Source of the DNA: Streptococcus sp.
GTDB taxonomy: Bacteria; Bacillota; Bacilli; Lactobacillales; Streptococcaceae
NCBI GenBank assembly: GCA_003521145.1
Contig: DOTL01000074.1
Location: 1-35,920, forward strand
Reading direction: 5' to 3'
Length of the DNA: 35,920 nt
The notes below the pieces were generated by a model, which saw nothing but the letters and a program-made list of their open reading frames with translations, searched no databases and had not been told where the DNA came from. Position 1 is the stretch's first letter. Each line of letters opens with the position of its first letter. Below, piece after piece: positions 16,047 through 24,699 of the stretch. The position numbers were made by a program, and so were the translations under genes.

Positions 16047-16757
16047 CTAGTCTGCAATTAGTGTTTCAAGACCAACTTTCATCATATCAGTGAAAGTATT
16101 TTGACGTTCCTCAGCTGTTGTGTCCTCATCTGGATTTACCAAACTATCAGAAATAGTCATAATAGCCAGAGCATCTACTTGGTGTTGGGCTGCAAGGTAG
16201 TAAAGTGCTGCTGCTTCCATTTCGACAGCCTTTACGCCCCATTTCCCAAGCTCAATATTTTTTTCAAAATAATTTGAGTAGAAAACATCAGAAGATAGAA
16301 CATTACCAACATGTGTTGTCATACCAAAATTTTTGGCGATGTGATAAGCCTTATCTAAGAGATTGAAACTTGCAATTTGTGGGAAATCGTATTGTGGCCA
16401 ATCGTTACGAATAATGTTAGAGTTTGTCGCTGCTGCTTGCGCTAGAACTAACTCACGAACGTGAACATTCTCATTCAAAGAACCGGCAGTTCCTACGCGA
16501 ATTAATTTTTTGACACCGTAGTCAACAATGAGCTCACGTGCATAGATAGAGATAGATGGCATCCCCATCCCAGTCCCCATTACTGAGATACGTTCACCCT
16601 TGTATGTTCCTGTGTAACCAAACATGTTACGTACTTCGTTGAAACACACAGCATCTTCAAGGAAATTTTCGGCAATAAATTTTGCACGTAAAGGATCCCC
16701 AGGTAGGAGAATTTTATCAGCAATTTCACCTTGCTTAGCAGCAATATGGATAGACAT
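16047..16757 (-). CDS. deoD: DeoD: hexameric purine-nucleoside phosphorylase
   Basis: 236 residues. Motifs in order: LPGDPLRAKFIAENFL (phosphate and ribose site), RVGTAGSLNENV, KAVEMEAAALYYLA (nucleoside site Met/Glu) and IMTISDSLVNPDEDTT with the catalytic Asp. It splits purine (deoxy)nucleosides by phosphorolysis to base and (deoxy)ribose-1-phosphate, feeding DeoB. The open frame extends to 16,811, but MSIHIAAKQGEIADK at 16,757 is the conserved family start and the extra 18 residues overlap the structured leader. No good Shine-Dalgarno precedes this ATG, which is unusual and suggests that the leader controls translation. It has its own promoter 420 bases upstream. Confidence 0.95.
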   Translation of the reverse strand: MSIHIAAKQGEIADKILLPGDPLRAKFIAENFLEDAVCFNEVRNMFGYTGTYKGERISVMGTGMGMPSISIYARELIVDYGVKKLIRVGTAGSLNENVHVRELVLAQAAATNSNIIRNDWPQYDFPQIASFNLLDKAYHIAKNFGMTTHVGNVLSSDVFYSNYFEKNIELGKWGVKAVEMEAAALYYLAAQHQVDALAIMTISDSLVNPDEDTTAEERQNTFTDMMKVGLETLIAD

Positions 16758-16769
16758 AATATAAGATAC

Positions 16770-17139
16770 CAAGGGCGTTAAAGAGGAAAGTAAAAATAGG
16801 AAATCCGACAAAGATGCTTCGCATCTAGGAGGATTTATCTTGTTTACACAGCCTCTAGCCCGGGTTCAGTTTCAAACCCGAACTACCCTACCTTTCTTTT
16901 TTTATTAAGACGACAGGTGACATCAGAACAAAGTAAAAATAGGAAACTGGCGACGCATTGTAAATGCTAAACAGTTTATCTTTTTTACACAGTTCTCCGC
17001 CCGTATTCAATTCAATGAATACAGTTAACCCATCCTTTCTATTTTTGATGGTAAAGGAGCAGACAGAAAACAAATGAAGACTATCTATTTTCAAAGTTTT
17101 CTGCTCGTGTTCAAATCAGAACACACGCTCTACCTTTGT
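16770..17139 (-). ncRNA. deoD leader with three tandem structured RNA elements
   Basis: Transcribed from the promoter at 17,183-17,211. Three related units follow one another: U1 about 17139-17046, U2 about 17043-16905, U3 about 16897-16770. Each starts AAAGG(T/A)(A/T)G, then a hairpin (GTGTTC/GAACAC; GTATTC/GAATAC; CGGGTT/AACCCG), then a long stem whose pairs differ but are complementary in each copy: CAGAAAAC/GTTTTCTG in U1, AGAAC/GTTCT and AAACTG/CAGTTT in U2, GAGG/CCTC and AAATCC/GGATTT in U3. U2 and U3 share CTGTGTAAA, AAGATAAA, GTCG and TTTCCTATTTTTACTTT. Compensatory changes argue for a selected RNA fold. I do not recognise it as a purine, THF, TPP, preQ1, PyrR or T-box element. A tandem riboswitch or protein-binding leader is possible. 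Confidence 0.6.
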
Positions 17140-17182
17140 TAATTTTTATTTTTAAATATTTTTCTACTATTATTTTTCTACT

Positions 17183-17211
17183 ATTATATAGTCGATAAAT
17201 AATTACTTCAA
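17183..17211 (-). promoter_or_regulatory. Promoter of deoD and its leader
   Basis: Minus strand TTGAAG (17211-17206), 17 bp, TATAAT (17188-17183). It begins eight bases after the stop of the decayed amidotransferase gene. The start point would be near 17,176, giving a leader of about 420 nt. Confidence 0.8.
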
Positions 17212-17218
17212 AAGTGGA

Positions 17219-17945
17219 TTAAGCTTGAGTCAATGAATCAAGAAAATCGTATAACTTTTTGTTCATTTCAGAATCATCGTTTGCACGTAATTTTCAGGTG
17301 TTTGAACGAAAGGCAACTCTTTATTTTCCTTACGTAAATACTCTTCACCGTCAGCAGCTATAAGTAAATCAATGGCTTCAAGATCAAACTCCAAGTGTGC
17401 CTGAAAGGCATAGTGTTTAGGACTGAAGCGAGCAATTTGGCGTGGACAACCTTGACTTGTATCAAGAACAACTGCATTATTAGTCAATCCAGGCATATCA
17501 CCATGCCAGTGACCGGTATTTAGGATTTTACCAAAACCTTTGACATGCTCATCAGCTAATCCATCATTCGTAAGTATTATTGGAAACACACCAATTTCGC
17601 GTTATTTACTATGCTCATACTTACCACCATAGGCCACAGACAGAAGCTGAGCTCCCAAACATGCACCAACAATATAGATATCAGCAGCAATTGCTTTTTG
17701 CATAAATGCAATATCAGCCTCTGGGTCATAATAAGGAAAGGCCTGACGATCCTCATCAGGTGATTGAGGGCCACCCATCACAATTAGAAAATCAATACCT
17801 TCAACGGTTTCAGGAAGAACTTTTTCCTCATATACCTTGCTTGGTTGATGTGATATTATGCCCACGGTCTCTTTAGCCCATCTTAAATAGGCTCCTGGAA
17901 CTTCAAACGTTTCGTATAAGATAACCTGAATCAGACTAGCAGGGT
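17219..17945 (-). pseudogene. Class I glutamine amidotransferase (GMP-synthase-like), broken
   Basis: The protein can be followed from LIQVILYETFEVPGAYLRWAKET through MGGPQSPDEDRQAFPYYDPEADIAFM, the nucleophile region IVGACLGAQLLSVAYGG, NTGHWHGDMPGL and the catalytic His-x-Glu in AFQAHLEFD. It has no start codon of its own because it is joined in frame to the chloride channel remnant. An in-frame TAA at 17604-17602 stops it after HSK; the frame resumes with REIGVFPIILTNDG. A frameshift near 17,285 separates ENYV from ANDDSEMNKKLYDFLDSLTQA and the original stop at 17221-17219. The ancestral substrate is unknown; these proteins are often mislabelled guaA. Confidence 0.85.
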
Positions 17946-17952
17946 CTGAGCC

Positions 17953-18598
17953 AACTTTACCGACTTGATACATTGCCTCCTTACCAACGATTGGGCGAAC
18001 ACAATAAGCTGACAAGTAGGTTGTCACAAGAATGATACCTAAGTTTTTTAGTCTCCAACTAATCCCTAAGGTTTCCAGAACAAACAGTGTACTCGCAAAG
18101 GGAACTTGGTATACCGCAGCTAAGCCAGTGCCTGCCCCGCAAGCAATTAGCAATTTGTCTATCAACAACATCTAAATGCAAGGCTTTGGATAGAAGACCA
18201 CCAAATAGAGCGCCTAATTCTCGAGGCGCTCCCTCTTTACCAATTGAGGAACCAGCTCCAACGATTGCAACCTGCATCAAAGCATGTAGACTTTGCCCAA
18301 GAAAATTTTGACTCTTCTTACCAACGAGTTGCTTAGCCTTACTAATGGAAAGAAGGGACAATCGTCGCTGAAGGAAATACCAAAAGATACTAGCTAAGAT
18401 ACCAGCTAACAGTATAACTACGAAACGTCGATAAGCACTTACAGAATTAAATTGTAACAAGAGATCTGTCGTATCATTGCCAAAAGTAAGAAGCTTTATA
18501 AAATCTAAAAGATAGTAGCAAAGAATACCGATCAGACCAGAAGCTATTCCGGTTGTCAAAACAGCTAAACTTAACCTAATAAACTTAGCTGACGACAT
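17953..18598 (-). pseudogene. ClC-type chloride channel/transporter, truncated and frameshifted
   Basis: From ATG 18598 the sequence has ClC features: several membrane spans, then the conserved GSSIGKEGAPRELGALFGGLLSKALHL (the G-K/R-E-G-P region). A one-base slip near 18,154 (CAAATTG, expected CAATTG) moves the rest, LLIACGAGTGLAAVYQVPFASTLFVLETL, into the next frame. The match ends at MYQVGKV, near 17,953, where amidotransferase sequence begins; a normal ClC of 400 or more residues would need about 170 more. A deletion has therefore removed its C-terminus together with the start of the next gene. Function lost. Confidence 0.85.
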
Positions 18599-18628
18599 TA
18601 AACGTTTGCTTTCCCGAAAAAGAATGTT

Positions 18629-19438
18629 TTAAAGTTCAGCCAAAATAGCTTTCAGCAAGCCTTTGAAATCCCCTTTAACACGTTCTGTCACTTCCACCAC
18701 TTCTTCGTGATTGAGTTCTTCTTGGAAACCAGCCGCAAAGTTGGTAATACATGAAATACCAAGAACTTTCAAACCAGAATGTGCTGCAACAATGACTTCA
18801 GGGACAGTTGACATCCCAACAGCATCTGCACCAAGAGTCTTATAAGCACGAATTTCAGCTGGAGTTTCGTAAGTTGGACCAGTTACACCGATATAGACAC
18901 CCTCATCTAATTTAATGCCCAATTTGTCAGCAACTCGATGAGCGGTTTCACGATATTCAGGTGTGTAAGCTTTCGACATATCAGGGAAACGAGGACCAAA
19001 ATCATCCAAGTTTTCTCCAATCAATGGGTTTTGACCAGTCATGTTGATGTGGTCAGTGATGGCCATCAAAGTACCTGGACCAAAGCCGATACCACCAGCT
19101 GCATTGGTTACAACAACTCCTTCGCATCCAAGTGCTTTCATAACACGTACAGGAAAAGTAACGACTTCGAGCGGATTTCCTTCATAAAAATGGAAACGCC
19201 CTTGAAGAGCCAAAACCTTACGTCCAGACAAGGTTCCGTAAACAAGTTTTCCAGCATGACCGACAACCGTTGATTGTCCCCAGTTTGGAATATCCGTATA
19301 ATCGATGATAACTGCGTCTTCAACTTCTTCAGCTAATTCACCAAGTCCAGAACCCAAAATTAAACCAAACTCAGGTTTTTCAATTCCTTTGCTTTCCAAA
19401 AATGCTTGAGTAACTCTAATTTTTTCAAGTACCGACAT
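18629..19438 (-). CDS. punA: PunA: purine-nucleoside phosphorylase (trimeric type)
   Basis: 269 residues. Motifs: FGLILGSGLGELAEEV (phosphate loop, about 24-40), VVGHAGKLVYG, LQGRFHFYEGNP, VVTNAAGGIG, GPTYETPAEIRAY, and GADAVGMSTVPEVIVAAHSGLKVLGISCITNFAAG with the purine-binding Asn near residue 240. It phosphorolyses inosine and guanosine, releasing ribose-1-phosphate for DeoB. A clear AAGGGAGA site precedes the ATG. It is the fourth gene of the rpiA-deoB-DUF1697-punA run, with a 19-bp gap. A second phosphorylase, DeoD, lies about 1.9 kb downstream. Confidence 0.95.
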   Translation of the reverse strand: MSVLEKIRVTQAFLESKGIEKPEFGLILGSGLGELAEEVEDAVIIDYTDIPNWGQSTVVGHAGKLVYGTLSGRKVLALQGRFHFYEGNPLEVVTFPVRVMKALGCEGVVVTNAAGGIGFGPGTLMAITDHINMTGQNPLIGENLDDFGPRFPDMSKAYTPEYRETAHRVADKLGIKLDEGVYIGVTGPTYETPAEIRAYKTLGADAVGMSTVPEVIVAAHSGLKVLGISCITNFAAGFQEELNHEEVVEVTERVKGDFKGLLKAILAEL

Positions 19439-19457
19439 GTTATTTCTCCCTTAATTT

Positions 19458-20003
19458 TTATTTTATTCTTAAAAAGTGACCAATTTTTGAAAAAGTTCTT
19501 GCATTTCGAATGGTTATATAGGGATAGAAAGGTATTTTCAATAACTTCTTATGATAAGCCGTTTGACTATAAGTTGATTTATCATACTTTCCCCAGTAGA
19601 CACCAAGTTGACCAAGATGAAGAATTTCATCTTTCAACTCTAAAGAGTTAAAAACCTTCTTCATTTCGTTCTTATCAAGTCTTTCAGTGAATAAGAGGAC
19701 GTCTTTTCTATAGAAATCATCTTCCCACCACTCGGGTAAAGATGCCACTTCACATTGGTAATCTTCCAGAGTAAAGAGAGAAAACACCTTAATAAATGGA
19801 TAAGCCTTATTTAGAAATATCTCTAAAACTAAGAGGAGTTCCTCTTTCATCAAGGATGAATCAAAGAAAAGATCTCCACTAATTACATAGGAAGAAACAT
19901 TTGACACACCGAGTTCTTCTAACTCACGACAAAAATCTTCCAAGACTACTTTGTGACGACCACCAACGTTTATCCCACGAACCAAGAATGCATAGCGCTT
20001 CAT
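19458..20003 (-). CDS. DUF1697 family protein
   Basis: 181 residues starting MKRYAFLVRGINVGGRHKVVLEDF, the recognisable DUF1697 start (a small alpha/beta protein family of unknown function). The central region with KDVLLFTERLDKNEMKK and the C-terminal NARTFSKIGHFL fit the family. The chosen ATG at 20003 follows the deoB stop by one base; a longer frame to 20036 would overlap deoB and lose the conserved N-terminus. The one-base spacing implies coupling to deoB, yet no nucleoside role is known. Confidence 0.85.
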   Translation of the reverse strand: MKRYAFLVRGINVGGRHKVVLEDFCRELEELGVSNVSSYVISGDLFFDSSLMKEELLLVLEIFLNKAYPFIKVFSLFTLEDYQCEVASLPEWWEDDFYRKDVLLFTERLDKNEMKKVFNSLELKDEILHLGQLGVYWGKYDKSTYSQTAYHKKLLKIPFYPYITIRNARTFSKIGHFLRIK

Positions 20004-20004
20004 T

Positions 20005-21216
20005 TTAGACAAGTTTATCCAAGAAGCTTTCACCAATCATGGCTTTATCTACATCAAAGTTTTCAGCGACAGTTGCTGAGATGTCAGAGAAATGACCTAC
20101 TGGAATAAGTCCGTTTCCTTTGAATGATGGGCTATAAGCCAAGAAAGGAATATATTCACGAGTATGGTCTGTACCTGCATAAGTTGGATCATTTCCGTGG
20201 TCTGCTGTAATCATTAAAAGATCATCTTCACGCATAGCAGCAATGATTTCAGGCAAACGTTGGTCAAATTCGTGCAAGCAATCACGATATCCATGAGGGT
20301 CACGACGGTGTCCATAAAGGGCATCGAAGTCTACCAAGTTTGTGAATGAGAAACCATGTTTGAAGTCTTCAGAAGTCATAGCTTTAATCAAATTATCAAT
20401 ACCGTGGCTATTTGATTTGTTGTGTCCCATATCATGGTTGATACCAGCTCCGTTGAAAATATCATTGATTTTACCAACGGCGTATGTATCGATACCAGCT
20501 TCATTCAATTTATCCAAAACAGTTGGTTCAAATGGTGAAACAGCCAAATCACGACGGTTAGATGTACGAGTGAAGTTTCCAGGCTCACCAACGTAAGGAC
20601 GAGCAATGATGCGCCCTAGAAGAGCTGGACGTTCAAGGGTAATTGAACGCGCATATTCACAAATACGATACAATTCATCCAAAGGAATAACGTCTTCGTG
20701 TGCAGCAATTTGAAGAACTGGGTCAGCTGAAGTGTAAATAATCAATTCACCAGTTTCCATTTGACGAGGTCCAAAGTCTTCAATAACAGCTGTACCTGAG
20801 TATGGTTTATTAGCTTCACGAATAACTTTACGGCCTGAGAATTCCTCAATTTTAGTGAGAATTTCTTCTGGGAATCCGTTCCAGAAAGTATCAAAAGGTT
20901 CAGTAATATTGAGACCCATGATTTCCCAGTGACCAGTCATCGTATCCTTACCAAGAGAAACTTCCTGCAATTTTGTTGCATAACCAGTTGGGTTACTCTC
21001 TGCTGCTACTGTTTTCAAAGGTGTTTCACGAGGAATATTTCCTAGACCAAGATTAGCCATATTTGGCACATTCAATCCTACTGATTTAGAGATATGACCA
21101 AGGGTATCTGAAGCACCATCTGGCACACCTGCATTGACAAAGTCATTAGCATCTGGAGCAGCACCAATTCCAACTGAATCAAGAACGACTAAATGCATTC
21201 GGTTAAATTTGGACAT
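20005..21216 (-). CDS. deoB: DeoB: phosphopentomutase
   Basis: 403 residues of an alkaline-phosphatase-superfamily mutase. Visible: MHLVVLDSVGIGAAPDA with the first metal Asp, LGKDTMTGHWEIMG with the active Thr, INDIFNGAGINHDMGHNKSNSHGIDN, and the C-terminal metal site LLMITADHGNDPTYAGTDHTRE. It converts (deoxy)ribose-1-phosphate to the 5-phosphate, linking nucleoside phosphorylases to the pentose phosphate pathway, where the neighbour rpiA acts. The ribosome-binding site is weak (GTGGTG). A 121-bp gap separates it from rpiA, with a possible weak -10 (TATAGA, near 21,265). Confidence 0.96.
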   Translation of the reverse strand: MSKFNRMHLVVLDSVGIGAAPDANDFVNAGVPDGASDTLGHISKSVGLNVPNMANLGLGNIPRETPLKTVAAESNPTGYATKLQEVSLGKDTMTGHWEIMGLNITEPFDTFWNGFPEEILTKIEEFSGRKVIREANKPYSGTAVIEDFGPRQMETGELIIYTSADPVLQIAAHEDVIPLDELYRICEYARSITLERPALLGRIIARPYVGEPGNFTRTSNRRDLAVSPFEPTVLDKLNEAGIDTYAVGKINDIFNGAGINHDMGHNKSNSHGIDNLIKAMTSEDFKHGFSFTNLVDFDALYGHRRDPHGYRDCLHEFDQRLPEIIAAMREDDLLMITADHGNDPTYAGTDHTREYIPFLAYSPSFKGNGLIPVGHFSDISATVAENFDVDKAMIGESFLDKLV

Positions 21217-21302
21217 AATAACACCACAAAGAGATAAAATCTTTTCGAAATTACCTCTTGCCTTTCTATATTATTTAATAGTTTGACAAAAATTAATTAG
21301 TT

Positions 21303-21328
21303 TTCCTCATTAAAAGTGAGGGGAAATC
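21303..21328 (-). terminator. Possible terminator between rpiA and deoB
   Basis: CCTCA / TGAGG stem (extended by G-U pairs) with a seven-base loop follows the rpiA stop. On the minus strand it leads into an AT-rich region ending in a T-run. Weak, so rpiA-deoB read-through is likely. Confidence 0.35.
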
Positions 21329-21337
21329 AAAATTGGA

Positions 21338-22018
21338 CTAGGCCTTGACTTCAACGACCTTAACACCGTCTTTTCCTGCAACGATGACTTTGTTAACCAT
21401 ACCATTGAACAATCCATGATCGACAACACCTGTCATAGCTTTTAGTTCTTCACCAAGAGCTACTGGATTTTCAATCTTACCTAAATCAAGATCGATGATA
21501 TAGTTCTTCATATCTGTAACAAAGCGATTACCTTCCTCCGTAAGTCGGAATGACGGCTTATAGCCCTTCGACTCAAAGATACGATAGAGACGATCAGCAC
21601 CATATTGAACCACTTCAACTGGTAGTTTGAAAGCACCTAATTGATCAACCATTTTAGACTCATCAACCACCCAGATATATTCTTTTGTAGGTGTAGCGAC
21701 GATTTTTTCCATCAAAAGGGCACCACCGCCACCTTTAATCCCATTGAGTTGGGGGTCTACTTCGTCGGCTCCATCAACAGTAACATCAATACTGTCAATA
21801 TCGTCCACTGCCTTCAAAGGAATACCTAAGCCTTCAGCTTGTTTAGTAGTTTGACTTGATGTAGTTACACCAACAACACTAAGGTCTTCTTCCTTAATAC
21901 GACGGCCAATTTCCTCTACGAAGAAATAAGCTGTTGACCCTGTACCGAGTCCAACAACCATTCCATCTTCAACGTATTTGGCGGCGGTTACACCAGCGAT
22001 TTTCTTAAGTTCTTCCAT
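21338..22018 (-). CDS. rpiA: RpiA: ribose-5-phosphate isomerase A
   Basis: 226 residues. Signature segments: MVVGLGTGSTAYFFVEEIG, VTTSSQTTKQAEGLG, IDVTVDGADEVDPQLNGIKGGGGALLMEKIVA (catalytic Asp/Glu/Lys) and FKLPVEVVQYG. It interconverts ribose-5-phosphate and ribulose-5-phosphate. The start at ATG 22018 has AAGGAG seven bases upstream and the conserved MEELKKIAG N-terminus; the longer open frame to 22051 is unlikely. First gene of the salvage cluster. Confidence 0.96.
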   Translation of the reverse strand: MEELKKIAGVTAAKYVEDGMVVGLGTGSTAYFFVEEIGRRIKEEDLSVVGVTTSSQTTKQAEGLGIPLKAVDDIDSIDVTVDGADEVDPQLNGIKGGGGALLMEKIVATPTKEYIWVVDESKMVDQLGAFKLPVEVVQYGADRLYRIFESKGYKPSFRLTEEGNRFVTDMKNYIIDLDLGKIENPVALGEELKAMTGVVDHGLFNGMVNKVIVAGKDGVKVVEVKA

Positions 22019-22059
22019 GCTCGTCTCCTTGCATCTTTCTATAATAGTCATTCAAAACA

Positions 22060-22068
22060 ATTATAACA
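22060..22068 (-). promoter_or_regulatory. Extended -10 promoter of rpiA
   Basis: Minus strand TGTTATAAT (TG-N-TATAAT) at 22068-22060, about 40 bases upstream of the rpiA start. No good -35 at 17 bp, which fits an extended -10 promoter. Confidence 0.55.
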
Positions 22069-22116
22069 TGTTTTACCAGTAAATAGAAATGATATAAGGG
22101 AGGAAAACCTAGCAAA

Positions 22117-22150
22117 AATAAAAACTAGATTCTAAATAGAATCTAGTTTT
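22117..22150 (-). terminator. Strong terminator after the LPXTG pseudogene
   Basis: A 13-bp perfect stem (AAAACTAGATTCT / AGAATCTAGTTTT) with a four-base loop, at 22121-22150. On the minus strand it is followed by TATTTTTG. Ten bases beyond the pseudogene stop. The symmetry would let it work in both directions. Confidence 0.85.
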
Positions 22151-22159
22151 TATGGGGAA

Positions 22160-24699
22160 CTAATTTAATAGCACCACTTTATCTTCTTTACGACGTTTGA
22201 AGAATCCTACAAAAGCTGCAAAAATCATTGAAAGAAGTCCAATAAATCCAGCATTGCTAGTGTGCTCACCAGTTTGTGGCAACTCAGCTTGAGGCACTAC
22301 AGGAACTTCAGTATCTGGAGTTGGTGTAGTTGGCGGTGTCACTGGAGTTGGAGAAGTAACAGGTGTCGGTGGTGTTTGTGGTGTTTGTGGTGTTGGTGCC
22401 TTAGGTTCTTCAGGTTTTTCACCTGGATTCTTAGGCAAACCAAGATTAGAGTTGATTGCGAACCAGTATACTGTTGGTGCACCATCAGCATTTGTACCTT
22501 CAGCAGTAAATACCAAGTGACCATTTATCATCTTGATACTTGCACCTCCATAATAGAGGTAAAGTGAATCAGCATTATCCCAACCTGTCAATTCTGATGT
22601 TGTCTCACCATTAAAGACTGCACCATGGTCAATGTATTGGTTATCTTTAAATGATGCCACCTCTTTTGTAGAAGAATCGTAAGAAACACTTGAATTTGGA
22701 ATTGAAATGTATTTATTGTTTCCAACATTTACGTACTCTTGGTGCTCTATATTTTCAAACTTCTTCTTAGGAGTAAAGATGATACGTCCAGATGTTGGAT
22801 CAATAGTGTAAGAACCGATCACATCATCTTTACCGTCTAGAGTGAACTCATCTGTTCCAATAGAGTGACCATTCCCAGCACCTGAAGCATTGACTGAAGT
22901 TGCATCGATAACAGGTTCTTCACTAACTGTAAATTCGCTACCATTCCACGTTGCTGTTTGCGCGCCACAATCTTCATTGGATCTTCATTGGATTTTCAGC
23001 AGAGATAGTGACATCAGCAGTATCAAAGTCAGCAGTTTCATTTTTAACAACAACCGCATTGTTTTCAATGCTCATTGATGAACCATCTGCATACGGATCC
23101 CAAGTTCCTCGAACAGTTTGTTACCATCTTTATCCTTGGCTTCTACTGTAAGAGCACGAGGTTTATCCCCACTATCTACATAGGAAGCACCTGTCCAGTG
23201 GTTAAGAGAGTTCAAAGCAACAATCGCATTGTGTTGTGTCAAATCAAACTTATTGCCATTACCATCATAGAATTCAACATCTACAGCAACTTTAACTGGT
23301 TTATTTTGGTCTGTTGAAGCAGCGACTGTTAATGTTACAGTTGGATCCGAGCTAACGGCTGCAATTCCCTTACCATCATTTTATGGAAAACTCAAAATCT
23401 CATAGCGGTAAATCACGCGCTTGATTGGATGCATATCCGTATTTTCACGCATGCTTGACTGATTCAAGTTATCATAAGTAACGACAAATTTGTCGCCCTC
23501 TTTCACTTGAATGTAATCAGTTTCATTATTGGCTCAAGGACTAGTTGCTAAAATGTCTGAAGCTTCCAATTTATTGGAATCATACTGATGTACATTGCTT
23601 GTATTCAAACGAGCTTGAGCATCACAAGTGAGATAAGCACTGGTGCCATTGATGGTATGAATAGCTCCACCTTCACGTTGGAAAGCCAAATCTTGAACAG
23701 TTTCTACATCTTTTAGGTCTTGGAAACCATTATCATTCATGTACTTATCATAGGCTGCTTTATCTTTATCGTATTGCGCTTTCTTAGCTTGATATTCTTG
23801 TAAATCTTTATCGTATTATGCTTTAGCTGTCTTGTAAACAGCCAATTCTGCGTCATACTTGGCATTAGCTGCATCAGCTGCTGCTTTTTCTGCTACTTTA
23901 GCATCGTAAGCTGCTTTAGCAGTCTTGTAGGCAGCAAAATCGGTCTGGTATTTTTCATAAGCGGCATTATAAGTAGCTAAATTTTTCTCATACTGCTCTT
24001 GGGCAGACTTGTTTTCGATTTCTGTACGAACTTTTTCAGCTACTTTAGAATCATAAGTTGATTTTTGAGTATTATACTCTTCCAATGCTGCATCATAGGC
24101 TTTTTTATCAGCTTGATATTTAGCTAATCCTTTTTCATAAGCAGCTTAATCAGTATCATACTGTGCTTTAGAAACAGCGTTTGCTTTATCAGCTGCTGCT
24201 TTTTCAGCCACTTTAGAATCGTAGTCAGCCTTAGCTTGATCATACTCAGATACATCTTTTTTGTGGACTTCTTTTGCTTTTTGATAATCAGAAACAACTG
24301 TATTAATCTCTTTTGATTGAGCTTGGTTGTCAGCAATAACCCCCTCTAGAGATGTATGTGTTGAGGTGCAGTTTCTTCGACTTCTACCCCTTCTTTTACC
24401 GCAGAGGTTTTAGCATCCTCAAGACTATCAGTTGTAACAAAACTTGTTGTTACAGTGGTATTTCCTTCTTTTTTGACAAAAACAACTTGCTTCTCTGATT
24501 CATCAACAGTCGTTACCGGATTAGCAGCATCTGTTAGCACAGAAGCACTAAGTGGTGTATCCACAGCAGCTGAAGTTGAAACCTCAATTGCATGTATACC
24601 AGTTGCACCCATCGCAAGAATGGTTGTACCCAATAGAACAGAAACAGCTCCAAAGCTATACTTTCTGATTGAAAAACGTTGTGAATCTTTTCTTCCCAT
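22160..24699 (-). pseudogene. LPXTG adhesin of the antigen I/II-GbpC type, decayed
   Basis: Joined across lesions this is about 845 codons: a YSIRK-type signal (FSIRKYSFGAVSVLLG), an alanine-rich coiled-coil with YDSKVAEK recurring every 50-56 residues (A-region-like), a GbpC/Spa domain (LAFQREGGAIHTINGTSAYL, QARLNTSNVHQYDSNKLEASDI), a proline-rich wall-spanning stretch, LPQTGE and a membrane anchor with a KRRKED tail. Lesions: a frameshift near 24,355; in-frame stops at 24146-24148, 23816-23818, 23534-23536 and 23381-23383; a frameshift near 23,110; and an 11-bp tandem duplication at 22971-22992. The intact protein would bind glucan or salivary components. It is shorter than classical antigen I/II and lacks its C-terminal domains. 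Confidence 0.88.
22971..22992. repeat. 11-bp tandem duplication inside the adhesin pseudogene
   Basis: TCTTCATTGGA occurs twice in a row. One copy restores the frame; two copies shift it and bring in a TGA just after ENPMKI. A recent slippage event. Confidence 0.85.

Noticed and set aside
15899..16093. A 64-codon plus-strand open frame in the eps-deoD gap
   Set aside because: No ribosome-binding site or promoter, overlaps the deoD terminator and 3' end, and resembles no family.
16888..17094. A 68-codon minus-strand open frame (MKIDSLHLFSVCSF...) in the deoD leader
   Set aside because: It spans parts of two of the structured repeat units, has no ribosome-binding site, and its composition follows the stems; taken as non-coding.
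16770..17139. deoD leader as a known riboswitch (purine, PyrR-binding, T-box, THF) or tRNA-like element (GGTAGAGC)
   Set aside because: The core conserved strings of those families are missing; GGTAGAGC occurs in only one unit and there is no cloverleaf.
17602..18171. A 189-residue 'membrane channel-amidotransferase fusion protein'
   Set aside because: It lacks the N-terminal ClC half, begins inside a frameshifted ClC gene and ends at a nonsense codon in the amidotransferase active region; it is a deletion remnant.
23816..24148. Repeats in the adhesin region as a CRISPR or satellite array
   Set aside because: The periodicity is at the protein level (YDSKVAEK every 50-56 residues), with diverged DNA and no spacers.
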